A stretch of 64,000 nt of DNA from Lachnospiraceae bacterium (lineage in GTDB: Bacteria; Bacillota; Clostridia; Lachnospirales; Lachnospiraceae), in assembly GCA_009911505.1 (NCBI GenBank), contig QXXL01000033.1, forward strand, positions 1 through 64,000, given 5' to 3'. Of this stretch, positions 9,420 through 18,680 are shown piece after piece (positions within the stretch are counted from its first letter, which is position 1; every line of letters starts with the position of its first letter). The position numbers and the translations under genes were made by a program. The notes under the pieces were generated by a model that was not told the origin of the DNA, ran no database searches, and saw nothing but the letters and a program-made list of their open reading frames with translations.

Positions 9420-11273
9420 ATGAGATTAGACGTAAAACGAGGAGAGTTCTTAAGGTTAGGAGTTACAAAATCAAAAACATGGGCAGAGTTTTGTTTTGAG
9501 TGCCGCAAAGAAAGTGAATGTAAAATATTGCTATACAAAAGAAACACCACGGATTTACCAGTTGAAATAACCGTACCGCCTGAGTTTTCTAAAGGAAATT
9601 TACGTTCGGTACGCATTGATAAGCTGGATTTGTCTGAATATGATTATAATTTTTCCATTGATCAAAAGGAGATCACGGATCCTTTTGCCAGGCGTATTAT
9701 TGGAAGGGAAGGATGGGCGGATACTAAAAGGAAGGCGGGGCTTTACAGCCGTTATGAATTGAACCCTTTTTCCTGGCGTGGTGAGCCTAAGGTAGAGGTT
9801 TTAAGGAAAGATATGGTACTTTATAAGTTGCATGTCAGGAATTTTACAAAGGGGCTTGGGGAATCTGTCCCGGATAGCGGGACGTTCCGGGGGCTTGAGA
9901 AAAAGCTTTCCTATTTGAAATCACTAGGGGTTACTTCGGTTGAGCTGATGCCGGTATACGAGTTTGAGGAGCTTTTGCCAGTTGAGCCGCCGAAAGAGAC
10001 GGGGTCTTATGCATATTGGAAAGAAAAGAAGAAAAAAGGGGCTGTAAAGGCAGAGGATAAGCCGAAGTATAAAATCAACTGCTGGGGATATGGCGCGGGA
10101 TCTTATTTTGCCCCGAAAGCATCTTTTGCGGCAGGGGAATGTCCGGATGCGGAATTAAAATCCTGTATTCTTAAAATGCATAAAAAGGGGATGGAATGTA
10201 TATTGGAAATGGATTTTGGGGACTGTTTGCCGGCATGGTTTATTTTGGAGGTGCTTAAATTCTGGGTTAGGGAGTACCATGTGGATGGTTTCCACCTGCA
10301 AGGCAGCCGGATTCCAATGGATATTTTGATGCAGGAGCCGTATTTGGGAAGGACAAAGCTGTTTTACCGCGGGATTTCGGAGGATATGATAGACGGGCAG
10401 GAGAGTGCGTTCCCGCGGATTTTTGTGGATACTGACGAGTTTATGTATCCTTGCCGCAGGCTTGCGGCGGGGATTGACGGCAATGTATGGGATCTGGCCA
10501 ATCAGATGAAAAAGCAGAATGAAAGGCTGGGGCATATTAATTATATTGCGGATAATAATGATTTTACGCTTGCGGATTTGTTTTCCTATGAAAAAAAGCA
10601 TAATGAGCAGAATGGCGAGGGCAATTTAGACGGGCCAGACTTTAGTTTGAACATAAACTGCGGCGTGGAAGGGGAATCAAGCAGCCGTAATATCCAGAGG
10701 ATCCGCTTGCGCCGTATGAAAAATGCGGCTGCTATGCTGTTTTTGTCCCAGGGTGTCCCGATGCTTATGGCAGGGGATGAGGACTGCAATTCCCAGCAGG
10801 GCAATAACAATGCGTATTGCCAGGATAACTCAATTGGCTGGAAAGACTGGAAAAGCAGCAGGTCGTCTAAGGAATTTTTCCGTTATATCCGGTGTTTAAT
10901 ACAGTTTCGGAAGGAGCATGCTATTTTGCGTATGGAACAGCCTATGCGGCTCTCAGACGCCAAGTCGGCCGGGTACCCGGATTTGTCGTACCATGAGGAA
11001 AATGCTTGGATTACGCCGCAGCATTTTAACCGTAAGGCGATTGGGGTTTTATATTGTGGAAAATATGCGGGTGAGGCAGAGGATGTTTTTATCGGGTTTA
11101 ATTTTTGCAATTTCCCGAAAAAACTGGCGCTGCCAAAACAGAGGGGCAGGCGCAAATGGTACCTGGCTATGGATACTGTAGGGAAAGAATCTTTTCTGGA
11201 GGAGCAGGAAGAAGTAAAGGAATCCTGGTACAGCTTGGAACCGCATAGTGTTTGTATTATTATTGGAAAATAA
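9420..11273 (+). CDS. GH13 glycogen-debranching-like protein lacking catalytic residues
   Basis: This 617-residue protein has the layout of GlgX/isoamylase-type GH13 enzymes: an N-terminal beta domain, a (beta/alpha)8 barrel from about residue 130, and a C-terminal beta domain. The strongest family match is the stretch with SYEKKHNEQNGEGN and later SQGVPMLMAGDE and GNNNAYCQDN. The three catalytic positions look replaced. The nucleophile region reads VDGFHLQG where DGFRFD is expected. The acid/base region reads IFVDTDEF where LIAEPWD is expected. The transition-state Asp region reads ADNNDFTL where xAHDGFTL is expected. It is therefore probably a pseudoenzyme, perhaps binding glucan. It may be co-transcribed with the DUF5662 and trpS genes. 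Confidence 0.85.
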   Translation: MRLDVKRGEFLRLGVTKSKTWAEFCFECRKESECKILLYKRNTTDLPVEITVPPEFSKGNLRSVRIDKLDLSEYDYNFSIDQKEITDPFARRIIGREGWADTKRKAGLYSRYELNPFSWRGEPKVEVLRKDMVLYKLHVRNFTKGLGESVPDSGTFRGLEKKLSYLKSLGVTSVELMPVYEFEELLPVEPPKETGSYAYWKEKKKKGAVKAEDKPKYKINCWGYGAGSYFAPKASFAAGECPDAELKSCILKMHKKGMECILEMDFGDCLPAWFILEVLKFWVREYHVDGFHLQGSRIPMDILMQEPYLGRTKLFYRGISEDMIDGQESAFPRIFVDTDEFMYPCRRLAAGIDGNVWDLANQMKKQNERLGHINYIADNNDFTLADLFSYEKKHNEQNGEGNLDGPDFSLNINCGVEGESSSRNIQRIRLRRMKNAAAMLFLSQGVPMLMAGDEDCNSQQGNNNAYCQDNSIGWKDWKSSRSSKEFFRYIRCLIQFRKEHAILRMEQPMRLSDAKSAGYPDLSYHEENAWITPQHFNRKAIGVLYCGKYAGEAEDVFIGFNFCNFPKKLALPKQRGRRKWYLAMDTVGKESFLEEQEEVKESWYSLEPHSVCIIIGK

Positions 11274-11288
11274 AAGGCAGGGAATTGA

Positions 11289-11846
11289 ATGAAGGCGTGG
11301 CAGCATTTAAGGACAATTTTACATCATAAAAAAATGGTGCGGGAAGGGTGCTTTCGGGTGGGGCTTTACCGTCAGGGCATTATGCACGACTGGTCTAAAT
11401 ATACGCCTGTTGAGTTTTTAGTGGGCGCTAAGTATTACCAGGGGGATAAAAGCCCCAACAATATAGAACGGCAGGAGAAAGGGTATTCTGGCGCTTGGCT
11501 GCACCACAAGGGCAGGAACAAGCATCATCTGGAATACTGGATTGATTATTCTATGAAGGACGGCCGTATGGCGGGGATGCGTATGCCGCAAAAATACGTG
11601 GTGGAAATGTTTATTGACCGGATTAGCGCGTCCAAGAATTACCAGAAGGAGCGCTATACGGATAAAAGCCCGCTTTTATATTACCAAAAAGGCAAAGATC
11701 ACTATATGATGCATGAGGATACGCGCAAATTGCTGGAAAAGCTTTTGCGTATGCTTGCGGAAAAGGGCGAGGATTATGTATACCGCTATATCCGTGTAAA
11801 AGTGTTAAAAAACAGAAGGAAGGGTTTTAGGCATGTTAGGCGATAA
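11289..11846 (+). CDS. DUF5662 family protein
   Basis: This 185-residue protein has a His-rich N-terminal half (LHHKKMVREGCFRVGLYRQG, then IMHDWSKYTPVEF, then WLHHKGRNKHHLEYW) resembling an HD-like metal-binding helical protein. The pattern matches what RefSeq calls DUF5662; function is unknown. The C-terminal half is basic. It starts 16 bp after the GH13-like gene and overlaps the start of trpS by 14 bp, so all three are probably translated from one mRNA. Confidence 0.75.
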   Translation: MKAWQHLRTILHHKKMVREGCFRVGLYRQGIMHDWSKYTPVEFLVGAKYYQGDKSPNNIERQEKGYSGAWLHHKGRNKHHLEYWIDYSMKDGRMAGMRMPQKYVVEMFIDRISASKNYQKERYTDKSPLLYYQKGKDHYMMHEDTRKLLEKLLRMLAEKGEDYVYRYIRVKVLKNRRKGFRHVRR

Positions 11847-12837
11847 GAAAATATTATACAGCGGGATGCAGGCGACAGGGACGCTGACGCTTGGGAATTA
11901 TTTGGGTGCGCTTAAAAACTGGGTGACATTAAACGAGGAATATGAATGCATTTATGGCGTAATGGATCTGCATTCCTTAACGGTCCGGCAGGTACCGGCG
12001 GATTTTCGGAAAAATGCCAGATCCTTGTACGCGCTTTATGTGGCTGCAGGGTTAGATCCCCAAAAGAATTGTATTTATTACCAGTCGCATGTATCCGGCC
12101 ATGCTGAGCTTGGCTGGATTTTAGGCTGTTTTACTTATATGGGCGAATTAAACAGGATGACTCAATTTAAGGATAAGGCGTCAAAACACGCGGATAATGT
12201 TAATGCGGGGCTGTATACATATCCGGTACTGATGGCGGCAGATATTTTACTATACCAGGCAGATGTTGTGCCAGTCGGGGTGGATCAGAAGCAGCATCTG
12301 GAAATTACCAGGGATATTGCACAGAGGTTTAATGCGGTATACGGCGACGTGTTTACCATTCCGGAAGCGTTTATCCCAAAGGCCGGGGCAAAGATTATGA
12401 GTTTACAGGATCCGCAGAAAAAAATGTCGAAATCAGATGAAAACGCCAATGCGGCGGTTATGCTTTTGGACGACAGGGACAGTATTTTGCGGAAGTTTAA
12501 GAGGGCAGTTACTGATTCTGGGAGTGAGGTGCGTTATGCAGAGGATAAGCCGGGGATTAGCAATTTGATAGAGATTTACGGATGTGTTACTGGAAAAGGC
12601 CGCGTTTCGGTAGAACAGGAGTTTGAAGGCCGTGGATACGGGGAGTTTAAGATGGCGGTAGGGGAAGCTGTTGCAGATCATCTTGGGCCAATTCAGGCGC
12701 GTTATCAGGAATTGATGGCGGATAAGGCGTATTTGGATGCAATGATTAAGCAGAATGACGAGAAGGCGCAGGGATATGCGGTAAAGACGCTCCGGAAAGT
12801 GCAAAAGAAGATAGGGCTTACGGAGCGTATCCGCTAA
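11833..12837 (+). CDS. trpS: Tryptophanyl-tRNA synthetase
   Basis: This 334-residue class I synthetase charges tRNA-Trp. The HIGH-equivalent is TLGN (residues 19-22) within SGMQATGTLTLGNYLG. KMSKS is exact at residues 197-201. The length and the DQKQHLEITRDIAQRFN segment fit bacterial TrpRS. The start lies inside the 3' end of the DUF5662 gene (14-bp overlap), preceded by AGGAAGG, indicating translational coupling. No T-box is visible upstream, unlike thrS in this window. Confidence 0.95.
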   Translation: MLGDKKILYSGMQATGTLTLGNYLGALKNWVTLNEEYECIYGVMDLHSLTVRQVPADFRKNARSLYALYVAAGLDPQKNCIYYQSHVSGHAELGWILGCFTYMGELNRMTQFKDKASKHADNVNAGLYTYPVLMAADILLYQADVVPVGVDQKQHLEITRDIAQRFNAVYGDVFTIPEAFIPKAGAKIMSLQDPQKKMSKSDENANAAVMLLDDRDSILRKFKRAVTDSGSEVRYAEDKPGISNLIEIYGCVTGKGRVSVEQEFEGRGYGEFKMAVGEAVADHLGPIQARYQELMADKAYLDAMIKQNDEKAQGYAVKTLRKVQKKIGLTERIR

Positions 12838-12897
12838 ACGGCACACGGTATCTTTTTGCGAAAAAAATAAAATAAGCTAAAAAAAAGGTGGAAAAGC

Positions 12898-12925
12898 ACG
12901 CACAACATGGCCGCTTCATAGGATA
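12898..12925 (+). promoter_or_regulatory. Possible sigma-E/sigma-K-type promoter of sigK
   Basis: CATAGGATA (12917-12925) matches the sigma-K -10 pattern CATAnnnTA. An AC dinucleotide lies 17 bp upstream (12898-12899), as in the sigma-K -35. This would fit mother-cell control and autoregulation of sigK. The motif is short, so chance is possible. Confidence 0.4.
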
Positions 12926-12952
12926 GATTAAGTAAGTTTTTGAGGTGCTCGC

Positions 12953-13600
12953 TTGAAAACTTTTTTATCCCCTCTGAATGCAACGGAAGAAAAGGAATAT
13001 CTTAGTCGGTTAAAAGAGGGCGACCAGGAAGCAAAAAAGATATTGGTAGAACGAAATATGCGCTTAGTGGCACACGTAACGAAAAAATACCAGAACGCTG
13101 GGGAGGATATGGAGGATTTGATCTCCATTGGGACAATCGGGCTTATTAAGGCGGTATCTACATTTCAGGAGAACCATGGCAGCAAGCTGGCTACATATGC
13201 GGCAAGGTGCATTGAGAACGAGCTTTTAATGTATTTCCGTTCCAGGAAAAAATGCTCCAGGGAGGTCTCTTTGTATGAGCCGATTGGCACGGACAAAGAG
13301 GGAAACCAGATACAGCTTGTGGATTTGCTGGAGGTGGACGACAAGGATGTGGTGGAGCAGATGGAATTAAGGCGTCAGATTTTAATGCTGTACAAATTGA
13401 TTTCCTACGCGCTTGACGAGCGGGAACGTCAGATTTTACAGCTGAGGTATGGCCTAAATAACCGGACTTCGGTGACTCAGCGGGAAATTGCTGACAGGCT
13501 GCATATTTCCAGATCTTATGTGAGCCGGATTGAGAAGAAAGCCCTGGGGAAGCTGCGTGAGAGGTTTGAGCAGGGTGAAACCAAGGGGGTTAATAATTAA
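12953..13600 (+). CDS. sigK: RNA polymerase sporulation sigma factor, SigK type
   Basis: This is a sigma-70 family factor of 215 residues. Region 2 is LVAHVTKKYQNAGEDMEDLISIGTIGLIKAV, followed by LATYAARCIENELLMYFR (DNA melting). The EPIGTDKEGNQIQLVDLL linker is typical of SigE/SigK. Region 4 carries the helix-turn-helix TQREIADRLHISRSYVSRIEKKAL. The 'LVAH' and 'VSLYEPIGTDKEG' forms favour SigK (late mother-cell sporulation) over SigE. The gene is uninterrupted, with no skin element. The start is TTG 12953 with GAGGTG nine bases upstream. There is no obvious pro-sequence of the Bacillus kind beyond the first few residues. Confidence 0.85.
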   Translation: MKTFLSPLNATEEKEYLSRLKEGDQEAKKILVERNMRLVAHVTKKYQNAGEDMEDLISIGTIGLIKAVSTFQENHGSKLATYAARCIENELLMYFRSRKKCSREVSLYEPIGTDKEGNQIQLVDLLEVDDKDVVEQMELRRQILMLYKLISYALDERERQILQLRYGLNNRTSVTQREIADRLHISRSYVSRIEKKALGKLRERFEQGETKGVNN

Positions 13601-13615
13601 CCCGGTAAAAGGGGG

Positions 13616-13658
13616 CTAGAGCGCAGGGGGTGCATAAACCGCACCCCCTGCGCTCTAG
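13616..13658. terminator. 18-bp perfect hairpin after sigK
   Basis: CTAGAGCGCAGGGGGTGC (13616-13633) and GCACCCCCTGCGCTCTAG (13641-13658) pair perfectly around a 7-nt loop. No T-run follows. A second small palindrome, GGGTTAATAATTAACCC (13587-13603), spans the sigK stop codon. Confidence 0.65.
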
Positions 13659-13710
13659 ATCGTGTTTGAAGCAAGCTTACGCCATTTGGCCACAAAATGA
13701 TTAAAACCTA

Positions 13711-13739
13711 TTCCCAAACCCCGCAATCCATGATATAAT
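13711..13739 (+). promoter_or_regulatory. Promoter of comM
   Basis: TTCCCA (13711-13716), 17 bp, TATAAT (13734-13739), about 90 bp upstream of comM. The sequence from CGTGTTTGAA (13661) to this -10 resembles the region upstream of the hybrid kinase. Confidence 0.5.
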
Positions 13740-13826
13740 CTTTTCATCTTTTTATCTTTTTTTCTAGAAGCAGCTTTTCTGCTGCAAAAATCCCATTTAT
13801 ACAAATAAAGGGAGTGGAAATAAAAT

Positions 13827-15350
13827 ATGTATAGTATGGTGACAACCGCAGTTACGCGCGGCATGGAAACCGTCTGCATCCGTGCGGAAGCCGATGTCAG
13901 TGACGGGCTGCCAATGTTTGAAATGGTAGGCTTCCTCTCTTCTGAGGTCAAAGAAGCAAGGGAGAGGGTGCGCACTGCCTTACATAACTGTGGCTATAAA
14001 ATCCCGGCAAAACGGATTACTGTAAATTTATCTCCGGCAGACGTAAAAAAATCTGGCTCTGGCTTTGATTTGCCTGTTGCAGTAGCAGTTTTGGCGGCAT
14101 GTGGAGAAGTAGATGCACATATGTTAAAGGATACCCTGATATTGGGGGAAATCGGCTTAGACGGCAAGGTGCAGCAGGTACATGGCATTCTGCCTGCTGT
14201 GGCAAATGCAAAAGGGTTTGGGATGAAGCGCTGCCTGATCCCATATGCCAACCAGGCAGAGGCAAAATTGATACCAGGGCTAGAAATCTGGGCAGTAGAG
14301 GATCTGCGGGAGATGGTTTCTTATCTTAACGGAAAGCCCTACGTGGAAAAACCGTCCCTACAGGCGCCAGGCGCCCCCTGTTGTAAGGAAGAGCCGGATT
14401 TTGCCGAAATTAACGGGCAGGATTCGGTGAAACGCGCCTGTGAGGTAGCCGTTGCGGGTATGCATAATTTTTTGATGATAGGCCCTCCGGGGAGCGGAAA
14501 AACTATGATAGCCAAACGGATACCTGGCATATTGCCCCCAATGGCGGAAGAAGAAAGGCTAGAGGTATCTAAAGTTTACAGCATCTGTGGAATGATTTCA
14601 CAAAACCAGCCCCTTATTCATAAACGTCCGTTCCGTATGCCGCACCATACCATAAGCCCAAATGGGCTGTCCGGTGGAGGCAGTATACCAAAGCCAGGGG
14701 AAATAAGCCTGGCACACAAAGGGGTTTTGTTTTTGGATGAGCTGCCGGAGTATAAAAAATCTACATTGGAAATCTTGCGGCAGCCTATGGAAGACAAGCA
14801 GATTACGCTGGTGCGCCAGTCTGGCATTTACTGCTATCCGGCTGATTTTATGCTGGTGGCTGCGATGAACCCCTGCAAGTGCGGCTATTATCCGGACAGG
14901 GCGCGCTGCAGCTGCCAGGGGGCGGATGTCGCCCGTTATCTGGGCAGGATCAGCAAACCACTTTTAGACAGGATTGATATTTGTATTGATGTGCCAATCC
15001 TGCATTATGCAGATCTGGCGTGCAATAGCAAAAATGAGCCGTCTTCTGTAATCCGGGGACGGATAGTGGCGGCATTAGAACGCCAGAAAAGCCGTTTTTT
15101 TGATGCGGGCATTTCCTGCAACAGCCAGATCCCGTCAAAGGACATTGCAAAATACTGTAAATTAGACGGAGGGCAGCAACGGTACATGGGGGAAATATAT
15201 CAAAAAATGGATTTATCTGCCAGGGCATATTATAAAATTTTAAAAACGGCAAGGACAATAGCAGATCTGGATGACAGCAGCAAAATTAAGGACTGCCACT
15301 TAAATGAGGCTATCTGTTACCGTGTGCAGGATAAAAAATATTGGGAGTAA
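13827..15350 (+). CDS. comM: YifB/ComM-like Mg-chelatase-related AAA+ ATPase
   Basis: This 507-residue protein has an N-terminal Lon-protease-like fold domain (about 1-170), then an AAA+ Mg-chelatase module with Walker A GPPGSGKT (residues 219-226) and Walker B LFLDELPE, and a C-terminal Mg-chelatase lid domain. It also has a Cys-rich insert (NPCKCGYYPDRARCSC). In naturally transformable Gram-negatives ComM is a hexameric helicase that promotes branch migration during integration of DNA. In Clostridia its role is untested. SD GGGAGTGG lies upstream. Its last codons contain the dprA ribosome binding site, so the two genes are coupled. Confidence 0.92.
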   Translation: MYSMVTTAVTRGMETVCIRAEADVSDGLPMFEMVGFLSSEVKEARERVRTALHNCGYKIPAKRITVNLSPADVKKSGSGFDLPVAVAVLAACGEVDAHMLKDTLILGEIGLDGKVQQVHGILPAVANAKGFGMKRCLIPYANQAEAKLIPGLEIWAVEDLREMVSYLNGKPYVEKPSLQAPGAPCCKEEPDFAEINGQDSVKRACEVAVAGMHNFLMIGPPGSGKTMIAKRIPGILPPMAEEERLEVSKVYSICGMISQNQPLIHKRPFRMPHHTISPNGLSGGGSIPKPGEISLAHKGVLFLDELPEYKKSTLEILRQPMEDKQITLVRQSGIYCYPADFMLVAAMNPCKCGYYPDRARCSCQGADVARYLGRISKPLLDRIDICIDVPILHYADLACNSKNEPSSVIRGRIVAALERQKSRFFDAGISCNSQIPSKDIAKYCKLDGGQQRYMGEIYQKMDLSARAYYKILKTARTIADLDDSSKIKDCHLNEAICYRVQDKKYWE

Positions 15351-15355
15351 ATTAT

Positions 15356-16456
15356 ATGGAAGAAAAACAAAAGTATCAGTATTGGTTAAGATGCATACCA
15401 GGAGTCGGGAATAAAAAGCAGAGAAAGTTAGTAGAATATTGTGGCAGTGCAAATGAAGTTTATGGGTTAACCAGACAGCAGCTGGAAAGGATTGGCGGAT
15501 TTTCCGGAAATGATATAGACGCCATTTTAACGTCTAAAAAGAACTGGGATTTAAACAAAGAAGCGGCCGTGCTGGAAGAAAGCGGGGTTTCTATGGTGAC
15601 ACTGGAAGAGCAGGGCTTTCCAGAGCGGCTAAAACATTTGACGGACTGTCCGTACGCCCTTTTTTTTAAAGGATGCCTGCCCGAAGAGGGAAGGAAAAGC
15701 GCAGCGATTATAGGCGCCCGTGCCTGTTCCTCCTACGGGCGGGCGGCCGCGCTTGAGGTGGCGGAAAGCCTTTCGCTCTATGGGGTGGATATTATAAGCG
15801 GTATGGCGGCAGGCATAGATTCCTTTGGGCACTGGGGGGCAATCCATGGGGGAGGCAGGACTTACGCTGTATTAGGATGCGGGGCAGATGTCTGTTATCC
15901 CAAGGGCGCAAAGGAGCTGTATGGGCAGATCCTAAAATCAGGGGGGATATTGTCTGAATATTTGCCGCGTACAAAGCCTGCCGCATCCCTGTTTCCAGTG
16001 CGCAACCGCCTGATTAGCGCTTTGTCCGACATCGTTATTATCGTAGAAGCGAAACAAAAAAGCGGATCGTTAATTACGGCGGATTTTGCCTTAGAGCAGG
16101 GGAAGGAGGTCTACGCCGTTCCGGGAAGGCTGGGGGATGCTTTGAGTGCGGGATCAAACGATTTGATCCGGCAAGGCGCGGGGATGGTATCTTCTGTGGG
16201 GGATTTGCTGGCAGACTTGGGGCTTTCGGGGACGAAGGGTAGGGTATACTGTAAAAAAGAAAGTGAAAATATATTAAATTCACTTGAAAAAGCAGAATTG
16301 ATGGTGTATAGTTGCTTTGGTCTGTATGCAAAAAATATGGAGGAATTATTACAGATGACAAATATCCCGGTCCAGAAGCTTGCAGATATCTTGATACGGC
16401 TGCAGGCAAAAGGGCTCATCGAAGAGTTTTATAAAAACCATTACAGAAAAATATAA
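15356..16456 (+). CDS. dprA: DNA-processing protein DprA
   Basis: This Rossmann-fold DprA/Smf protein of 366 residues binds single-stranded DNA and loads RecA in transforming bacteria. An N-terminal helix-hairpin-helix/SAM-like region (about 1-70) precedes the core. The core carries AIIGARACSSYGR, SGMAAGIDSFGH, YAVLGCGADVCYP and FPVRNRLISALSD. A C-terminal winged-helix DML1-like domain spans about 300-366. I chose ATG 15356 rather than upstream TTG 15341: GGGAG (15343-15347) sits 8 bases before the ATG, whereas nothing suitable precedes the TTG. It follows comM by 5 bp. Confidence 0.94.
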   Translation: MEEKQKYQYWLRCIPGVGNKKQRKLVEYCGSANEVYGLTRQQLERIGGFSGNDIDAILTSKKNWDLNKEAAVLEESGVSMVTLEEQGFPERLKHLTDCPYALFFKGCLPEEGRKSAAIIGARACSSYGRAAALEVAESLSLYGVDIISGMAAGIDSFGHWGAIHGGGRTYAVLGCGADVCYPKGAKELYGQILKSGGILSEYLPRTKPAASLFPVRNRLISALSDIVIIVEAKQKSGSLITADFALEQGKEVYAVPGRLGDALSAGSNDLIRQGAGMVSSVGDLLADLGLSGTKGRVYCKKESENILNSLEKAELMVYSCFGLYAKNMEELLQMTNIPVQKLADILIRLQAKGLIEEFYKNHYRKI

Positions 16457-16482
16457 AACATGCATAAAGGAGTTTTTTAGTC

Positions 16483-18561
16483 ATGGCAAAGAACCTGGTA
16501 ATTGTGGAATCACCGGCAAAGGTGAAGACGATCAAAAAATTTTTGGGAAAAAATTATGAGGTGACTGCATCCAACGGGCATGTACGGGATTTGCCGAAAA
16601 GCCAGCTTGGAATTGACGTAGAACATGATTTTGAACCCAAATATATTACGATTCGGGGAAAAGGGGATATCCTTGCAAAACTCCGCAAGGAAGTAAAAAA
16701 AGCAGATAAAATTTACCTTGCGACTGACCCTGACCGCGAGGGGGAGGCTATTTCCTGGCATTTGGCGCAGGCGCTTAAGCTTGCGGACAAGAACGTATAC
16801 CGTATCAGTTTTAACGAAATTACCAAAAATGCGGTTAAGGCGTCCTTAAAAACCCCGCGTGAAGTGGATATGGATCTGGTCAATGCACAGCAGGCAAGGC
16901 GGATGCTTGACCGTATGGTGGGCTATCGGATAAGCCCCCTGCTTTGGGCAAAGGTCAAGCGGGGCTTAAGCGCTGGACGTGTGCAGTCGGTTGCGCTGCG
17001 CATTATCTGTGACAGGGAAGCGGAAATTAACGCATTTATTCCCGAAGAATACTGGACGCTGGATGCAAAGCTTTTGGTTCAGGGGGAAAAGCGTCCATTG
17101 ATGGCGAAATTTTACGGCAACGAAAAAGGAAAGCTTACGATTTCTTCTAAAGAGGAGCTCGATCATATTAAAAAGGAAATCGAACAGGCAGAATATAAAG
17201 TTTTGGAAGTAAAACGGGGGCAGCGCATCAAAAAAGCCCCCGCACCGTTTACTACAAGTACAATGCAGCAGGAAGCGTCAAAGGTGCTCAATTTTTCTAT
17301 CCAAAAGACGATGCGCCTTGCGCAGCAGCTATATGAAGGCGTGGACATTAAGGGGCTGGGCACGGTTGCTTTGATTACTTATCTGCGTACTGATTCTGTG
17401 CGTGTTTCCGAGGAAGCGGGCGAAGCGGCGAAAGCATATATTGCCAAAGCATATGGAGGGCAATACGCGGCGGAACACCTTGCCGAAAAGCAGGGTACCG
17501 CTAAAATACAAGACGCCCACGAAGCGATCCGCCCGACTGATATTACAAGGACGCCTGTGCTAGTGAAAGAATCGCTGCCAAGGGATCTGTTCCGGCTTTA
17601 CCAGCTTATCTGGAAGCGTTTTACTGCTAGCCGGATGAACGGGGCGGTATATGAAACAACCTCAGTCAAAATCGGGGCTGGCAGCTACCGTTTTCATGTG
17701 TCTGCTTCCAAAGTTACATTTGACGGCTTTTTATCCGTTTACGCTGCGGACGAAGAGGAAAAAGCGGCGAACAATGTCTTGTTAAAAGCGATAGATGAAC
17801 AGACAAAGCTCTCTTTACAGGAGCTAGAAGAAAAACAGCATTTTACCCAGCCGCCGGCGCATTATACCGAAGCGTCATTAGTAAGAGCGCTCGAGGAGCT
17901 TGGGATCGGCCGCCCAAGTACATACTCCCCGACGATAACTACTATCTTAGGCAGGCGGTACGTGGTAAAAGAGAGTAAGAACTTGTATGTGACAGAGCTG
18001 GGGGAAGTGGTAAACTCAATTATGAAAGAGTCGTTCCCTTCGATTGTAGATGAGCATTTTACGGCGAATATGGAATCACTTTTAGATAAAGTGGAGGAAG
18101 GGGCGGTTAGCTGGAAGACCGTTGTGAGCAATTTTTACCCGGATTTGAACGAAGCAGTGGAGCATGCCGAGCAGGAGCTTCAAAAGATAACGATTGAGGA
18201 CGAGGTTTCAGATGTAATCTGCGAGGAATGCGGGCGCAATATGGTGGTAAAATACGGTCCGCACGGAAAATTTTTGGCATGCCCGGGCTTTCCGGATTGC
18301 AGAAATACAAAGCCATATTTGGAAAAGACAGGGATTTCATGCCCTTTGTGCGGCAAGGAAGTAGTGATTAAGAAGACAAAAAAGGGAAGGAAATATTACG
18401 GGTGTGAGGACAATCCGGAATGTGGTTTTATGTCCTGGCAAAAGCCGTCTGAGAAGCCTTGCCCGCGTTGTGGGGGCTATATGGTGGAAAAGGGGAATAA
18501 GCTGGCATGTGTACAGGAACAGTGCGGCTACAGTGAGGAGATTACACAGAAAAAGAAGTAA
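16483..18561 (+). CDS. topA: DNA topoisomerase I
   Basis: This is a type IA topoisomerase of 692 residues that relaxes negative supercoils. The TOPRIM domain begins at the N-terminus (LVIVESPAKVKTIKKFLG, then TDPDREGEAISWHL). The catalytic tyrosine is Y300 in LITYLRTDS. The C-terminus has three C4 zinc-finger modules of the form CxxC...C(x)nC, consistent with clostridial TopA. The gene is 26 bp after dprA with SD AAAGGAG, so it is probably in the comM-dprA-topA transcript. Confidence 0.97.
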   Translation: MAKNLVIVESPAKVKTIKKFLGKNYEVTASNGHVRDLPKSQLGIDVEHDFEPKYITIRGKGDILAKLRKEVKKADKIYLATDPDREGEAISWHLAQALKLADKNVYRISFNEITKNAVKASLKTPREVDMDLVNAQQARRMLDRMVGYRISPLLWAKVKRGLSAGRVQSVALRIICDREAEINAFIPEEYWTLDAKLLVQGEKRPLMAKFYGNEKGKLTISSKEELDHIKKEIEQAEYKVLEVKRGQRIKKAPAPFTTSTMQQEASKVLNFSIQKTMRLAQQLYEGVDIKGLGTVALITYLRTDSVRVSEEAGEAAKAYIAKAYGGQYAAEHLAEKQGTAKIQDAHEAIRPTDITRTPVLVKESLPRDLFRLYQLIWKRFTASRMNGAVYETTSVKIGAGSYRFHVSASKVTFDGFLSVYAADEEEKAANNVLLKAIDEQTKLSLQELEEKQHFTQPPAHYTEASLVRALEELGIGRPSTYSPTITTILGRRYVVKESKNLYVTELGEVVNSIMKESFPSIVDEHFTANMESLLDKVEEGAVSWKTVVSNFYPDLNEAVEHAEQELQKITIEDEVSDVICEECGRNMVVKYGPHGKFLACPGFPDCRNTKPYLEKTGISCPLCGKEVVIKKTKKGRKYYGCEDNPECGFMSWQKPSEKPCPRCGGYMVEKGNKLACVQEQCGYSEEITQKKK

Positions 18562-18576
18562 GAGAAGATCCTTCCA

Positions 18577-18632
18577 AAATTTGTGAAAATAATATGAAAT
18601 TTCTTGAGTATTCACAATTAGTATGCTAAAAT
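18577..18632 (+). promoter_or_regulatory. codY promoter with a possible CodY box
   Basis: TTGAGT (18604-18609), 17 bp, TAAAAT (18627-18632) is a good sigma-A promoter. Just upstream, AAATTTGTGAAAATA (18577-18591) matches the B. subtilis-type CodY box AATTTTCWGAAAATT with three mismatches, suggesting autoregulation. Confidence 0.5.
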
Positions 18633-18680
18633 ACGACATAGCTATTTCCAAAATCAGAATATTGATAAGGAGGGTATCTT

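Noticed and set aside
12953..13600. Skin-type element interrupting sigK
   Set aside because: The sigK frame is complete from region 2 to region 4.
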